Positions 22,518 to 34,060 of a stretch of 64,000 bases of DNA are shown here, one piece after another (the first letter of the stretch is position 1; each line of letters starts with the position of its first letter). The position numbers and the translations under genes are program-made. The stretch is from Roridomyces roridus. Its lineage: Eukaryota; Basidiomycota; Agaricomycetes; Agaricales; Mycenaceae. The notes beneath the pieces were generated by a model. It ran no database searches. It saw only the letters and a list, made by a program, of their open reading frames with translations, and was not told where the DNA came from. The stretch covers positions 32,712-96,711 of the forward strand of contig JARKIF010000126.1 of the NCBI GenBank assembly GCA_029378245.1. Direction: 5' to 3'.

Positions 22518-23799
22518 TCTGATCAGTGATCATTCTGCCTGATGGCCTAAGTTATGAGTTTCAACAAAGTTTCAATGAAGTTTGAACTCGAATGGGAATC
22601 CGGTTGACTGCCCTGTTCAAGTCTTTGATTATCCGACCACCATGGCTTGCAGTCTCCTCCCCACTAAGCCTGAAGTAATAGGACCTATCTGAGTAGGCAC
22701 AAATCAGAATCATCATTTGAGCCGTTCAAGTTCAACCAAAGTTCAACTAGATTCTATTTCAAGCTCAAGCATGCTCACCCTTGCTCCCAGTCAAGTTTTG
22801 GGACCAGTGGTGCCCTTTCAACCCCAGGTATTCCAGAATCAGAATCCAGAATCAACTCCGGTTGGATGGCAGTGCCTCAGACTGTGTTGAGGTCTACTTC
22901 ATTGATCATCACGGCACCGGTGATTTGGTCAGGCCTTGCCGGGAAATCATCACGGCAAACACCTCTGACCTCACAGGCTTCACTCCCAAAGCACCTTGGA
23001 CTCCAGAGTACAAGGTGTGTGAAATTGGAGGTGCATCATTTTTCAACACTTTCTGTTCAACCTGTGTATTTTTTCTGAAATTTCACCCAAGTTGTGTAGT
23101 TTTTTGCAAGTTTTTTGGGGGTGTGTCATTTTTTATTTATTGTACACTATATGTGCCATAGATATCTCCCGGTTTGCTCCCGGTTTCCCGCTTCTTAACG
23201 ATCTCCACCGACGGGGGCAGCGGAACGGCAACTGGCCACGGAATTCTTTTTGACAGCCGCTGACAGCGGCCGCGCGCCTCTTGCTTCACACCACACAGAA
23301 GTAGTTGAACATCTCCGTACCACTTAATATCCATTTCTGTTGACTCTCCCCAGACTCCAGGCATTCAAGTTGAACTCTTGCACTTTCCCTTTCTAATCTC
23401 GAGACTGTACCACTTCAAATTCCCAGCCTTGCCGTGTCCCAACCTGAACCTGAGTACTTACTACTGTCCTTATGGTGAATTTGCTTGAATACAATCTACT
23501 GATTATTGATCTCCCCTCCAGAGCCTCCTCTCAGCCTTTGTCTCGGTGTCCTTGTCACTTGAAATGGATTATTGCACTAGTAAGTCCCTCGTCGGAATCT
23601 ATTGTTCTTGCTGCTATACAAATTCAATACCTTGGGCCTTCCCTTCCTGTCTCCACACCCCCAGACTCGGATTGCCATGTGCTAGCAATGGCCCATAAAA
23701 GCAGGTGTAGTGTATCAAGTAGGTATGTGTGGGTTCCTGTTTTCCTAGCCGGATTTTTCGAATGGAAATCGGCAGATCAACGTGGACACTACTCTTTTA
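22518..23799. other. No recognisable gene; decayed repeat sequence
   Basis: An open plus frame at 22781-23161 includes CVEVYFIDHHGTGDLVRPC, which looks protein-like but matches no family I know. The rest is AT-rich with GTTCAA-type runs near 22555-22760. Confidence 0.35.
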
Positions 23800-23984
23800 A
23801 AGGTATGGCTCACTGTGTGCAGCGTTTCTCTTGCGGCTTACTCGCAGTCTGCCTTGCGGCCGCACATCTATGCAGTTGCTTTCAGTCTGGAGAGACCTCG
23901 TTCTATTCGAGGCAGCCGGTTGGTATAGCCAAAGGCGTTTTAACTTTTTTCTCTCCTCAGACTCGAGCATCAATTTGGGATGAT
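23800..23984 (+). repeat. Composite tRNA-like repeat, copy 2 (left part)
   Basis: Matches 19130-19300: T-arm-like CCTCG-TTCTATT-CGAGG at about 23904-23920, followed by a T6 run near 23943. It is interrupted by the CACTA-type element; the right part resumes at 25347. Confidence 0.6.
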
Positions 23985-25346
23985 CACTGTGGAACCAGGG
24001 GGACATGATTTTCATGTCCCCCGGTACCCCCCGATTCATGTGCCGATTCCATGAAACTCACAGAGAAGCCAATGAAAATCACATCACATACAGTGAAGCA
24101 CTGTTTCTCGATTCATGTCCGTTTTCGACGTTTTCATGTTGCTTGGACATGAAAATGGCCTTGGATGCAATGAGTGCCTTCAGAATCATTGGATGGGATA
24201 ATGAAAACTATTTGCATTCACACCGAATTTCAGATATAAGTAGTGCAATTTTCGGGACACATGTACATAATACAGCCCGTAGTTACAGCCCGCAACCGCG
24301 CGTCCACCAGTTATACCCACCCCCGCATCCCACTAATGACGGGCTACTCAGACTCCTACTCTGGAGTAGCATGTCGGTGAATGGGTCAACCTGTGGGATA
24401 TGATTCAGGGACAGCGGCGGCCTTAGAAATCAAGCACGACGCACCGAGGGACTAGTTTCCAGTGCGCTTGGAGCGGGGTTTCGGGAGGGAGGGAAGGAGA
24501 AGGAGAAGGGAAATGGAGGTACTCACTAGTCACGTCACGAACTCGATCTCGACATCACTTGAAGGGCGACTCGGAACGGCTTTGAGGCCTGAGGACTGAG
24601 TTAGCATCCTTGACTCATGAAGAGTTAGTAGTCCGCGACGTACCTATGCCCACTGCCATTGGCGCACCCTCCTTTGTTGAGTCGGTACATATCCTGCCTC
24701 ACTGACCCTATTGGCCGCAGTCGTGAAGCTGAGTCGGAAGCCGCGTCTGCGTGTGGAAGAGGTGCGGTGAGTGGTCACAGATGAGCTGTACTCTCTGGTG
24801 CCGACGATGATCGAGGACGGTGTATGTGGGTATCGCTGTGTGAAGAGACGAAGCCGGGGGTGACAAGGTGGGGGAAGGAGGGTGCCAGTGAGCGTTAAGA
24901 GCAAAGTGTGGAGCGCCGTGACATGTGTGACACCACTGACCTCATCCACAGCACCCGCTCCACAAAGGCACGTTCACCCTTTCCCAAGCCGATCTCGCCG
25001 CAGAATCGCACTGGGAAAGAACATTTGAACGAGGTCGTCAAGGAGTACAAGTCTCGGCGGTAATTTAATTTGAAAGACTCCTCCAGCTCGATCACCACCA
25101 ATTTGGCTCGAATACATGAATTTCGTGGTGTTTCTACATGATTCAGGCTTCACCGATTCAGTGTTAGTGTCCCTGAAAATCACCGCGCAGAACATGATTT
25201 GGTACTGGGCATGGACCGAGTAAAAATCACCCGGTAATGCCTGAACAACCCGAGACATATGATGTGTTCATTTCATGCCACAGGCCCTGATTTTGCCCGG
25301 TCATGCCACGGCGACATGAAATTCAGGTGCCGATGTTTTCACAGTG
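23985..25346. mobile_element. CACTA-type non-autonomous element, copy 1
   Basis: 1362 bp beginning CACTGTGGAACC and ending ...CACAGTG, flanked by the 3-bp duplication GAT. Both ends carry long subterminal arms rich in ACATGAAAATCATGT-type palindromes. CACTG termini with 3-bp duplications are the hallmark of the CACTA (En/Spm) superfamily. The interior (about 24440-25080) is GC-rich and holds a minus frame (24949-24644) with DEVSGVTHVTALH that is shared with copy 2 at 37088-38374. No transposase is visible. The empty site is seen in the homologous repeat near 19300. Confidence 0.8.
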
Positions 25347-25450
25347 GATTATACCGCTGCGAGTTGCTCACGATCGCAAAGTAGCCGCGCAGCGACTGCA
25401 CATCATTCGCCCGGCAGACTGCAAGTTCACTTCGTTCGATTCGGTGTGTT
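25347..25450 (+). repeat. Composite tRNA-like repeat, copy 2 (right part)
   Basis: Resumes the homology to 19320-19469 (GTTGCTCACGATCGC, then GCCCGGCAGACT and CTTCGTTCGATTCGG) right after the CACTA-type element. Confidence 0.6.
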
Positions 25451-25613
25451 CTTAATCCATGTCAACAGCGCCAAATGCGTTTTCGGAGCAATTCCGCCGC
25501 TACGGTCATGCGAAAGCCTACCAGACGCACTTCCCAGGCCCTGTCCCCTCCAATTCGACTCGCAAAGATTAATTCAACGATACAAGTTTATGGACACCCG
25601 AGGATAACAGCAA

Positions 25614-25706
25614 GGCCTACCGGTGCGCGGCGCACTTCCACTCAAAATAATAGTAGATGCTGGCTAGGTAGCAGTGGCAGGACCTCGTTCGAGTCGAGGG
25701 TAGGCC
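25614..25706 (+). ncRNA. tRNA-like module, strongest single copy
   Basis: A 93-nt unit. GGCCTAC (25614-25620) pairs perfectly with GTAGGCC (25700-25706) as a 7-bp acceptor-like stem. A GTGC/GCAC hairpin sits in the D-arm place, and T-arm CCTCG-TTCGAGT-CGAGG directly precedes the 3' strand. A T7 run follows near 25722. The middle does not give a convincing anticodon arm, so it is not called a tRNA gene. It could be a tRNA pseudogene, a SINE head or a novel Pol III RNA. Confidence 0.5.
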
Positions 25707-25749
25707 ATGAGTGGTGTGGATTAGGTTTTTTTAATCTTTCCCTGTCAAA

Positions 25750-26672
25750 GTAGTTCCATGCGTAATACATAGGTTTCGGTTCGTAATTCACTCCAGATCG
25801 AAGGTCCCTCTCAGCTCTGAGAAAACTTGCGATCTCGTTCATCCTCCCTCGCCTCGAATTCCCTTGCGCCACTCAGATATCCGCGTTATGGGTTCGCCTG
25901 AACAACCCGAACATGTACACTTCGACGCAGAATTTAAACAGCTGGACGGACAGGGAGCACTGCAGATTCGGACCGTGGTATATACTTGCGCATGCGTGGG
26001 CCGTCATCCAGGGCCAAAAAAAAAAAAAAAAACCCCCAAGGGAAACTCGAAGGCAATCGAGAAAGCCCAAAGAAAGCCGTAATCAGAGTTACCAGTGGGC
26101 GTGTCCTCGAGAACATTCGACGATCGACAATAGGAGAACCGGTGCATCAGAGGGCCGTCGTAGGCACGGCAGCAGCAGGAATTCGTCAGGTTGAGCTCCG
26201 CGTCAAGTCTAAATGCGCAGCACTCATCGTTGTCCCCAAAAGTTTGAGCCGGGATCACCAGAGCGATACCATGTCTTGTATCAGACAGTGGAATGCTGCG
26301 CGTGGGGGAACCACCGAAAGTGAGTGAGCAGACGACTTGGGCTTGTAGTCAGGCCGGCGCTGAGAGCACGGGACGTGTTCATCGCCAAGCGGGAGCGACG
26401 ACAGGACGTTCTAAGGCGGCGAGTTGGCGAATTCCTTCCAGCCACTTTGAGGTCAGTCCGAGTCAAAGGATGATTGGAGAGCAGGGATCACCGTCCTACC
26501 AGCAGAATAATCGGACCGTGCGCATTCCTTGTCAAGGCGTTCAGCACAGTTTTGATCCCAATTCGAGGCCGTACTAAACAGTTGGGACTTGTCGGCGAGC
26601 ATGTCGGAAGAATCCACGTGGCGGTCGGCCTTGCAGTCAACGGTTTCGCATTCGTCTCTATAGCTCTAGAAT
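25750..26672. other. No recognisable gene; long A tract
   Basis: A run of 17-18 A at about 26017-26033 sits in otherwise mixed sequence, with overlapping frames on both strands and no supported exons. It may be the tail of an old retroposon. Confidence 0.35.
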
Positions 26673-26997
26673 CTATGCAGTCTTCACCGTTCCCTCGGCG
26701 CCAGCACGCAAGTCGGCAAGCAGATCTCTAAGGCGTTGCCGCAGCTTCTTGACGAGCTCGTCGTCATCCGCGTCCGGAGGGGGCTATAGAACGGATGATA
26801 AGAGATCCTTGAGTTTGGAAAGATGAAAAAAATACCATCTGGTCGAGCAGATACTACGAGAACGGAATCAGGGAGAGAAAGAGAAGAGAGAATGGGATAC
26901 CACCTCTGCCTCATCGATTGTCTGTCAACGAGGCTCAGCTCAGATGGCGACGGGATGGATGGGCACGCACCAGAATAAGAGGTCCGCTTCCATCCAT
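26673..26997 (-). CDS. Small conserved-looking acidic/helical protein, four exons
   Basis: Exons 26997-26971, 26919-26902, 26853-26836 and 26783-26673 are all phase 0 with GT-AG introns and encode 57 residues: start MDGSGPLIL, then TIDEAE, YLLDQM and the last exon with PPPDADDDELVKKLRQRL ending VKTA. The two middle exons are only 18 nt each. The C-terminal 30 residues form a clear amphipathic helix. A possible non-coding first exon with a donor at about 27040 precedes it. I do not recognise the family. The agreement of four exons in one frame is the main evidence. Confidence 0.55.
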
Positions 26998-27570
26998 TTC
27001 AGATGCGGCAGGCTGGATTGCAGATGGTAGACTCACCGATTCATGGTGGTGGCTGCGGCCAAGGAGTGGAGTCATCATCTGATCCAGATCACGATCACGT
27101 GGCATGATTTCCCGTGGTTCAACAGCATTCCTTTAAATGAGATTTCGCTTCTACTCGCCGTGGGAGAGCCCGCATGCTCATCGTGTACTATCTAATAGAG
27201 ACTTTGAGCGCGGGCCTGGTCGCAGTGAGCGATCAGAGAATGTATATATGGCGTGCATCATCTTCTGTTGATTGAACTGTGGGAAGGCTCGCTCGTTGTG
27301 AATATCAAATCCATACGCGCCGATGCCTCTGGCGACCTCTGGCCAACGAGAACCCATCCGCTCAGGCGGTTCTTCACATACTTAGTATCCGAGTAGCATT
27401 TGCCATTCAGGGTCGCCAAAACTGAAGCGGGACACCTGGACCAATTGCAATTAGCGCCCACAGTTGAATGCCGGGCGGATCTCGTATAGCTTCAACGTAC
27501 CGGATACAGCCCACCATTCGGAAGGATATCATTCCATCTAATTATATGTACATATCAAACTCCACCTCAA
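26998..27570. other. Intergenic: promoter side of the small gene and 3' flank of the TLC-like gene
   Basis: Contains TTTAAAT near 27133 and a TATATATG near 27242. No exon supported. Confidence 0.4.
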
Positions 27571-28687
27571 TCACTCACTCGCAGACTCCCAACCTTCCGT
27601 GGCCTCCCTCTTCTCCTTATCCATTCCCTGAGCGATACACCACACCGCCCAGGACCCGTAACCCTGTGTCAACATGAGTGCAGTGAGGGTCAGCACGAAC
27701 AGGACGCTGAACGCTACGTCGAGCTGCAGTTCGTGGTTGGGAGAGAGCTTGAGGCCCCACCAGATGAAGAGGTAGATCGAGATGCCGAATTTGAATATCC
27801 TGGGGATGGGTCATATAATGGGAGGGAGAGATAGGAAAAGACGGCCTCACAGCGACTGCACGGCAGAGAAGTAGAGCCACCATCGTATCGTTTGTTTAGA
27901 GCAGCATCGGAGGCGGTCTGTATGGCAGACATCCCAGTTCAAAATCGAGCTGCGGGGGATGGCGGACAAGACGTACAAATTATCAAGGCAACAAAGATGG
28001 GCTGTTCTGTACTTGCGTGAAATATCCACAGCAGGCCTAGAGTTGCGAGTGCGGGGTGGAGCGTCCGTTGGAGGACACAAACGATGAGTATTATTGCGAA
28101 TAAGGTCTGGAGAGTGGTTGAACTTGGGTACGGAGGGCCCGGGAGGACCAGGCGACGCACACAAAAGTGGTGAATTAAAATCGGTGTCCGCAGACTTGGG
28201 CGGTAGGTCATCTCGAAGATATCTGACATCCGTCCTCAGCTAATGGAAGTTTGAGAAGCCAAGGCCACGCACATAATCCCGAGATGATCAGTGCCGCCAC
28301 CCTCACCAAATCAAACCGGTCCACTGTATACATCTCCGCCATTATTGGACTCGCGGCGAGTTGCAGGGCAAGTGCGGTCGTCGTCCAGAATACATTCAAC
28401 ACATCTGAGGGCCCGGATTATCAGCAATGATGGTGGGGCGAAAAGCTGGGCACGAACAACCAACCGTATTCCTCCTCTGCTCAAACGAAAGCTCCGTAAA
28501 GCTCCCGCGAGCAATCCTGCGCAGCGAAAACTCTGCCACTTTAGCGGAGATGTAGAGGAAGAGGAAGTAGAGGACGGCCGGGACAGGGTACTGTGTGCCG
28601 TCAGAACTCACGTCAACATGAAAGCCAGAGAGAGAGACGCACAAACGCCACAGTCGTTGGCGTGATAATCTTATTCTGGTTGCTCAT
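27571..28687 (-). CDS. TLC-like (TRAM/LAG1/CLN8 type) multi-pass membrane protein, copy 1
   Basis: Seven exons start at 28687 with MSNQNKIITPTTVAF. They continue with YPVPAVLYFLFLYISAKVAE, ELSFEQRRNT, VLNVFWTTTALALQLAAS, LVRVAALIISGLYIFEM and RPSLRTPILIHHFC. The later exons encode TLFAIILIVCVLQRTLHPA, WIFHASTEQPIFVALI, FSAVQSLIFKFGISIYLFIW and a last helix, VAFSVLFVLTLTALML, before GSWAVWCIAQ and a stop at 27571. The pattern (RR before a helix, then a loop ending in a paired His-His at the start of a helix) fits TLC-domain proteins, which act in lipid synthesis or sensing in the ER. The family call is moderate; topology and gene structure are solid. A tandem paralogue lies at 29849-30969. Confidence 0.65.
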
Positions 28688-29848
28688 GTTCACGGGCGGG
28701 ACGAGGTAGAGGGGGAAGACGTGTAGGGAGTGGCAGATTTGCCAGCGTGCGCTGTAAAATGTCATGAAGGGCGTAATATATGGCACAGGGCAAAACGGCC
28801 TCGTGTCAGATGGAAACCCTGTACCCGGCCAACCACTCCAAGCCTACCAAGCGCCCGGGCGTCTATGCGCATGCTTTTTTTTTCTCTCCTAAGCGCACCT
28901 CCGCCGTACGTCAACCGTCAGTGCTAGACGTGACACTGCCAGCCCTTGTTTTAAATTGCACTGACTTTTTGATTTTTTGCCGGTGTATAGAAAGTGTCAG
29001 CAGAGGGCCGGAGGCTCGAACCCCCCGATCCGATGAATTGCTTATCGTCACGGGCTGTATTGCATTCAGGTCCAGGGCAAGTCCAGGGTTCCAGTGTTGT
29101 CTGATATTGTCGGCGACTCCAGCACGGCGTAAGCCTACACGTACAACACGCGAGGTTTGTTCGATTTCATTTGAGTCAGCAGGAAGCTAAGTACTGCACC
29201 CACGATAGCGGGTGTATTTAAATATTGGAATTGGCATCATTGAAACGAGGACTCGGCGACCTACATGAACGGCTAGGCATTATTCCGACATTGCTCTTGT
29301 TCTGACATCCCACCGCCCCACTCGAGCGCTGAGAGTCAAGTTCATAATTCGTCACAGCTGCAGGCCTAGACTCGAGACCAGTCTGTCTATGAGATGTCTG
29401 TCTATCGACACCTCATAGACAGACCAGGTTCTGGTCTACTGCAGGCAAGGATCCGCGCACATGGGCATTGGGAGCCAATCCACGGGATTGGAAGCAAATT
29501 GGAAGGCCGTGGAGATCGCAGAGTCGAGGTTGGCTGGTCGAGGCCGTAATATGCCGAGAACATTCGCACGGTTGAATTGATCGCATCAGTGGGCGAAGAA
29601 CTTCTCGCACGCTGCCCGCACGAGTAGATATCGAGTCCAAAGAGAATGCAGTCACCGCCAGTGTATTATCAGTGAGAACACCCAAGGCACGCTGCTAACT
29701 CAGGTGTGTAAAGCCAAGCCTTGAAGGGAAACGCGCGTGGAGTGCCACAATGAAGAACTTGGTATTTTGAATCGCAATGAAGGGCGTATTTCAACGAGAG
29801 GAGAAGATAACAACCAGGCACTCACTGAGGGGTGAAGGTAGAACACTG
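28688..29848. other. Intergenic region with a 17-bp hairpin
   Basis: Between the two TLC-like genes. At 29382-29398 and 29407-29423 two arms (TCTGTCTATGAGATGTC and its inverse) form a 17-bp stem with one mismatch and an 8-nt loop. Weaker pairing continues outward (AGACCAG, CTGCAGG). A T9 tract at about 28876 is also present. No exon supported. Confidence 0.5.
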
Positions 29849-30969
29849 TTAACTACTTACTCGGCGACTCCCAGCCACCAGCATCACCCTTTCCCTTCCT
29901 ATCCATCCTCTGTGCAATTCTCCACGCAGCCCAGGACCCTGTGTCCCCATGAGAGCGCTGAGAGCCAGCACGAAGAGGACGCTGAACGCTACGTCCAGTT
30001 GTTGTTCATTATTGTGAGATAGCTTGAGGCCCCACCAGATGAAGAGGTAGATTGACACGCCGAATTTGATGATTCTTTACCTTCCGGTCAGATGTGTAGC
30101 GCGAGAAAGGCACCGGAGCTCACAGTGACTGCACGGCGGAAAAGTACAGTACACATTGGGTCGTGCGTTTTGAGCAGCATTGGATGCGGTCTGTAAACAT
30201 GGTTGGCATAATTATTTGGCATTTGAATGGAAGGACTATGGCAGCGTACATATGATCAACCCAACGAAGAGTGGTTGCTCCGTACTCGCATGGAATAGCC
30301 ACAGCAGAGCCAGTGTGGCCAGTGCCGGGTGGAGGGTCTGTTGGAGGACACAGGCGACGAGAATTATCGCGAACAATGTCTGTTGGTCAAGTGAAGTTGC
30401 ACTCGTGTGCGTGGAGGGACGGAATTGCAACACACGCAAAAATGATGAATTAACAGCGACGTCCGCATCCTCGGGCGGTAGATCATTTCGAAGATGTCTG
30501 GAGTCCATGTCAGTCACATGGAACTTAGCAGAAGCGACGGAGACACATAACCCAGAGATAATGAGCCCCGCCACCCTCACAAGACCGAACCGTTCCTCCG
30601 TATACTTCTCCGCCATTATTGGACTCGCGGCGAGCTGCAGGGCGAATGCGATCGTCGTCCAGAATACGTTCAGTATATCTGATAAGTATCAGCAAGGAAA
30701 ATTCAGCTTTATCAAGTCCTGCCGGACGTACAACCAACAATATTCCTCTTGTGCTCGAATGGGAGTGCTGTGAACCTCTCACGGGCGATCTTGCTGAGAA
30801 GTAACTCTGCTAGCTTGGCGGAAATGTAGAGGAAGGCGAAGTACAGGACTGCGGGGACGGGGTACTGCGTAACCAACGACAAGTCAACATTTAGGATACC
30901 AGAAAGAAGCGAAAGTACAAATGTCACCGTTGTTGACGTGACACATTTATTCTGGGACTCGCTGATCAT
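29849..30969 (-). CDS. TLC-like membrane protein, copy 2 with shifted C-terminal tail
   Basis: Same exon structure as copy 1, starting MISESQNKCVTSTTVTF at 30969. It keeps YPVPAVLYFAFLYISAKLAE, TEERFGLVRVAGLIISGLY, RPRMRTSLLIHHFC, TLFAIILVACVLQQTLHPA and FGVSIYLFIWWGLKLS. After ACACAGGG in the last exon a 7-nt deletion relative to copy 1 shifts the frame. The expected tail GSWAAWRIAQRM is readable only in another frame, while the actual frame gives an unrelated tail to a stop at 29849. All helices come before the shift, so the protein may still be membrane-inserted. Confidence 0.65.
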
Positions 30970-33131
30970 GCTTGCAGGATGAGGTGCGGGACGCAAAGTG
31001 GCGAATTTGCGAGTACACGGTGGTGATATATAGCATTGGGGGGATGCCGGATAGTACTCCGTGCCGTGAGCCCGTGACCAGTCATGGCAGATCGGAACTT
31101 GGGTACTTAGAAGTACTAGATAGTGCCGTTCAAAGTACTACAGTCATCGGCTTCTCCTTATTTTCATCCTCTGCTTTGAGCTTTTTGGTAAATCGGAGGA
31201 GATGTTGAGGTGGAGCCGGAGAAGACGCTCAAACGAGCTTCGCGCCCCCTGACCCAAATTATTCAGGCTTTCCGTCTTGACAATCAGAATAGACCAATTT
31301 AGATGGACGCAACTTGAAGCTTACTCAACTGGATGCTAGAGACGGACAACCTGGCTGGTCGAATCCCGGCAAGCCGTTCATTTCGATCATTTGCACTTGT
31401 GTCGACCATCCGACCTTGTTTCCCACAGTTGAACAATAGGGAACAACTTAGACCTCGGCCTCGGCCCAGGTCAGAGCGGACTCGTACCAATCCTGGTAGT
31501 AGTAATCAGCGCATAGTCTAGTGTCAAACGCGGCAAGATGCTCACGCAGTGGGTTGATTGGGGTACTTCGTAGCTTCATGATTAACTTGGGGGTACGGGC
31601 CGTTGCAGAGCACGGCATAGACGAGAACTTCCTTGTGTGAAAATGTACACGGTGTGTTGGGTGAAATCAACAAGAAATCAAGTTGAAATCAAGGCAAATG
31701 TGATTGTGTGGCTGTGTAGAGAACCCGGTTTGCAGTGACGTGATGATTGTGACACCTTTGATCAACCTTTGATCCCTCCTTGCTCTGTCCAAATATCCAA
31801 CTGGCAGAGGATTGAAAATGCCCCACGGTGGCCTGGACAGCTCAAGGAAGAGTGTTTGTGTGCATTTTTGCAGTCAGTTTGCCTTACACTGCCAAGCCCT
31901 GGTCCTCATTCATTAGCTAATAGCAGAAGATTAAGTAGGCCATCTGACTTCCTTTGAACCTTCTGTGGCAACAGGACCCAGAGCTCACTACATCTTAGTG
32001 TGACTGTGGTGAAAAAGGCAAGTACTCAACAGGCCCAGCAGCCCTGTGGAGTCACTTGGGGATCTATACCTAAGTATTACCCCTGTGCTCCAGCATCCAG
32101 GGTTTTGATGAGAATTGTGGGCTCTGCGCATACTTTCAGACGGAGATTCATCTTCAATCTACTTTCAGACGGAGATTCATCTTCAATCTACTCCAATATT
32201 TCACACAAAGGATGGAATCTCAATTGAGGACATGGGGAATCAGTGTTGATGCATATGAACATCCATCACAGAGTTTATGTTCTTTAAACTTTTGGCTGCA
32301 AAGAATTTTTGTAATTTCTGAGGAGGGTGTTCTAAGCAATAGTACACCTCCTTCTTCAGTCTGATTACATCCCAGAGATCCAGGGTCTCTGGTTAACTTG
32401 AAATGAGCTGATTGAAAACGGCAGGTAAATCACAGATATCATATGTAATATCTGGAATGAGACCTCACCTTGGGGGAACAAAACTCGAGTCCAGTTACTA
32501 GGAGTGTGATTGCAAAATCTCAGGTCATTTCAGCCGAAATAGAATGCTCTGGAGAGAAAGGAAAAACTCACTGATGGCAGCTGTCAAAATTGCTGATTGT
32601 AGCCGCAAAAAGGAAACAGCACAGCCACCCTCATCAAAAGTCTGAATCCGTATAAAAAGTTGTCAGGATTCTGGCCTGACTGAATTTTAAAAGAACGAGA
32701 ACTTAGCAAGTAAGTTCTCGTAATACCCCAGCACGTCGAAATCGGCCCAAGTCTTGCCGACCCGCCCGCGAAGGCAAGTATTCGATTTACCAGTGCCGAA
32801 AAGATGTCTCTTGCATCAACGTGTACAGCTAGGAGCAAGACTGAGCGTCAATTCAATCCTCGACCTCAGCGGGGGTCCTAACCAGACTAAACCCGGTTCG
32901 ATTCCAAAGCTGGTCTATAGAGCTCACCTGATTGTCGCCAACCATTTTTGTACCTGGAAGACATCTCATGCTCGGAGAGTATTTCGATCCAACGGCTTCA
33001 AATTTATAGTAATACATCTATCCAAGAGCTCGGACCAGACGACCAGAGTCTCCTCTCCATACGACTTTAGTGAATTGAATAACGCAGGCAGGCAGCAGGG
33101 AATCGATGCCTGAGAGAAGTTAGACTGCCAA
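30970..33131. other. No recognisable gene; start of the tRNA-like repeat field
   Basis: Holds a 29-bp perfect tandem duplication (32131-32159 and 32160-32188). B-box-like sites lie near 31357 (GCTGG-TCGAATC-CCGGC) and 32895 (GGTTCGATTCC), the latter followed by a T5 run near 32945. No exon supported. Confidence 0.4.
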
Positions 33132-33224
33132 GACCTGTGTGCGGGGGCAGCACATCCACGAACAATTCAGCGTTTTCGGTCTCCTTATCTCCAGTGGATG
33201 AACCGGTTCGATTCCGGGCAGGTG
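33132..33224 (+). repeat. tRNA-like module
   Basis: GACCTGT pairs at six of seven positions with GCAGGTG. A D-arm-like GTGC/GCAC hairpin is followed by ATCCACGAA, and T-arm GGTTCGATTCCGG abuts the 3' strand. Confidence 0.45.
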
Positions 33225-33331
33225 CATGAGAGACTTTGAGTGTTTATTTTCTTGGCGTGAAACACGAAATTCACCAAGTGTCCAACGGCAGGCCCGGGTT
33301 GAACATGGCGATCCCAACCCAGGTAAGTGAA

Positions 33332-33416
33332 GACCTGCATGAAGCGTGGGCTGCGCATCCACGAGTAATGGGACTGCCAACCCGACACTCGGTTAGGTTC
33401 GATTCCGACGCAGGTT
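33332..33416 (+). repeat. tRNA-like module
   Basis: GACCTGC with GCAGGTT; hairpin GCGT/GCGC (one G-U) followed by ATCCACGA; B box GGTTCGATTCC at 33396-33406; T6 run near 33438. Confidence 0.45.
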
Positions 33417-33613
33417 CATGGTTCGGCAGGAACATTGCATTTTTTACGTGCGAGCTATTTACCGGGCTCCCCAAGTATTTCTCGTCGATTCAATGACATT
33501 ACAATTGCACCTGAGATGGGAGCAGCGGAGAGCGGAACCCTGCTCCTTTGAACGACGGCGGAAGGGAGTATACATGCTAGTCAATATCTGAAAGATACTA
33601 TCTAGAATCTCAA

Positions 33614-33699
33614 GACTTGTGTGCGGGCAGCACATCCACGAAGAATTGCACGTTGGCAGCGTTTGCGGTGGATTCCCCGGTTCGACTCCGGGACAGGTC
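33614..33699 (+). repeat. tRNA-like module
   Basis: GACTTGT pairs with ACAGGTC over seven positions including one G-U; GTGC/GCAC hairpin then ATCCACGAA; T-arm CCCGG-TTCGACT-CCGGG; T5 run near 33715. A more degraded relative, with the same GCTGCGCATCCACGAA block and a TTCAATT loop, lies at about 33795-33880 before a T9-10 run. Confidence 0.5.
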
Positions 33700-33979
33700 A
33701 TCCCAGGTTTCCCCGTTTTTGTTCAATGTACTTAGGTAGTTGATCAAGACACAATTCCTACTGCCAGTCGCAGATATGAATCCGGCACGCAGAAGTACAG
33801 GCAGAGCAACTCGAGGCTGCGCATCCACGAAAGACCCGGCAGTGGACGCTCAGTTCAATTCTGGGCAGCTGTCCTACACTCTTGAAGACCAATTTTTTTT
33901 TCTCCGTTGCCGTCGTACTGCAACCGGCAGCGCCAACTGGATTCATGGACTGCTAGTTGGAACATGCAGACCAACATGA

Positions 33980-34060
33980 GACCCTCCTGCAGAAGTGCTC
34001 GTCGGCAGACTCCCCTGAATTCAGAGTGCGAGCAAAGCCCGGTTCGACTCCGGACGGGTC
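33980..34060 (+). repeat. tRNA-like module
   Basis: GACCC pairs with GGGTC, a compensatory change from the GACCT/AGGTC of other copies. Spans 81 nt, with T-arm CCCGG-TTCGACT-CCGGA and a T6 run near 34082. Confidence 0.45.

Noticed and set aside
33459..33701. Minus-strand frames with CPGVEPG-like peptides
   Set aside because: They are antisense readings of the T-arm motif (GGTTCGACTCCGGG), a common artefact of tRNA-like repeats.
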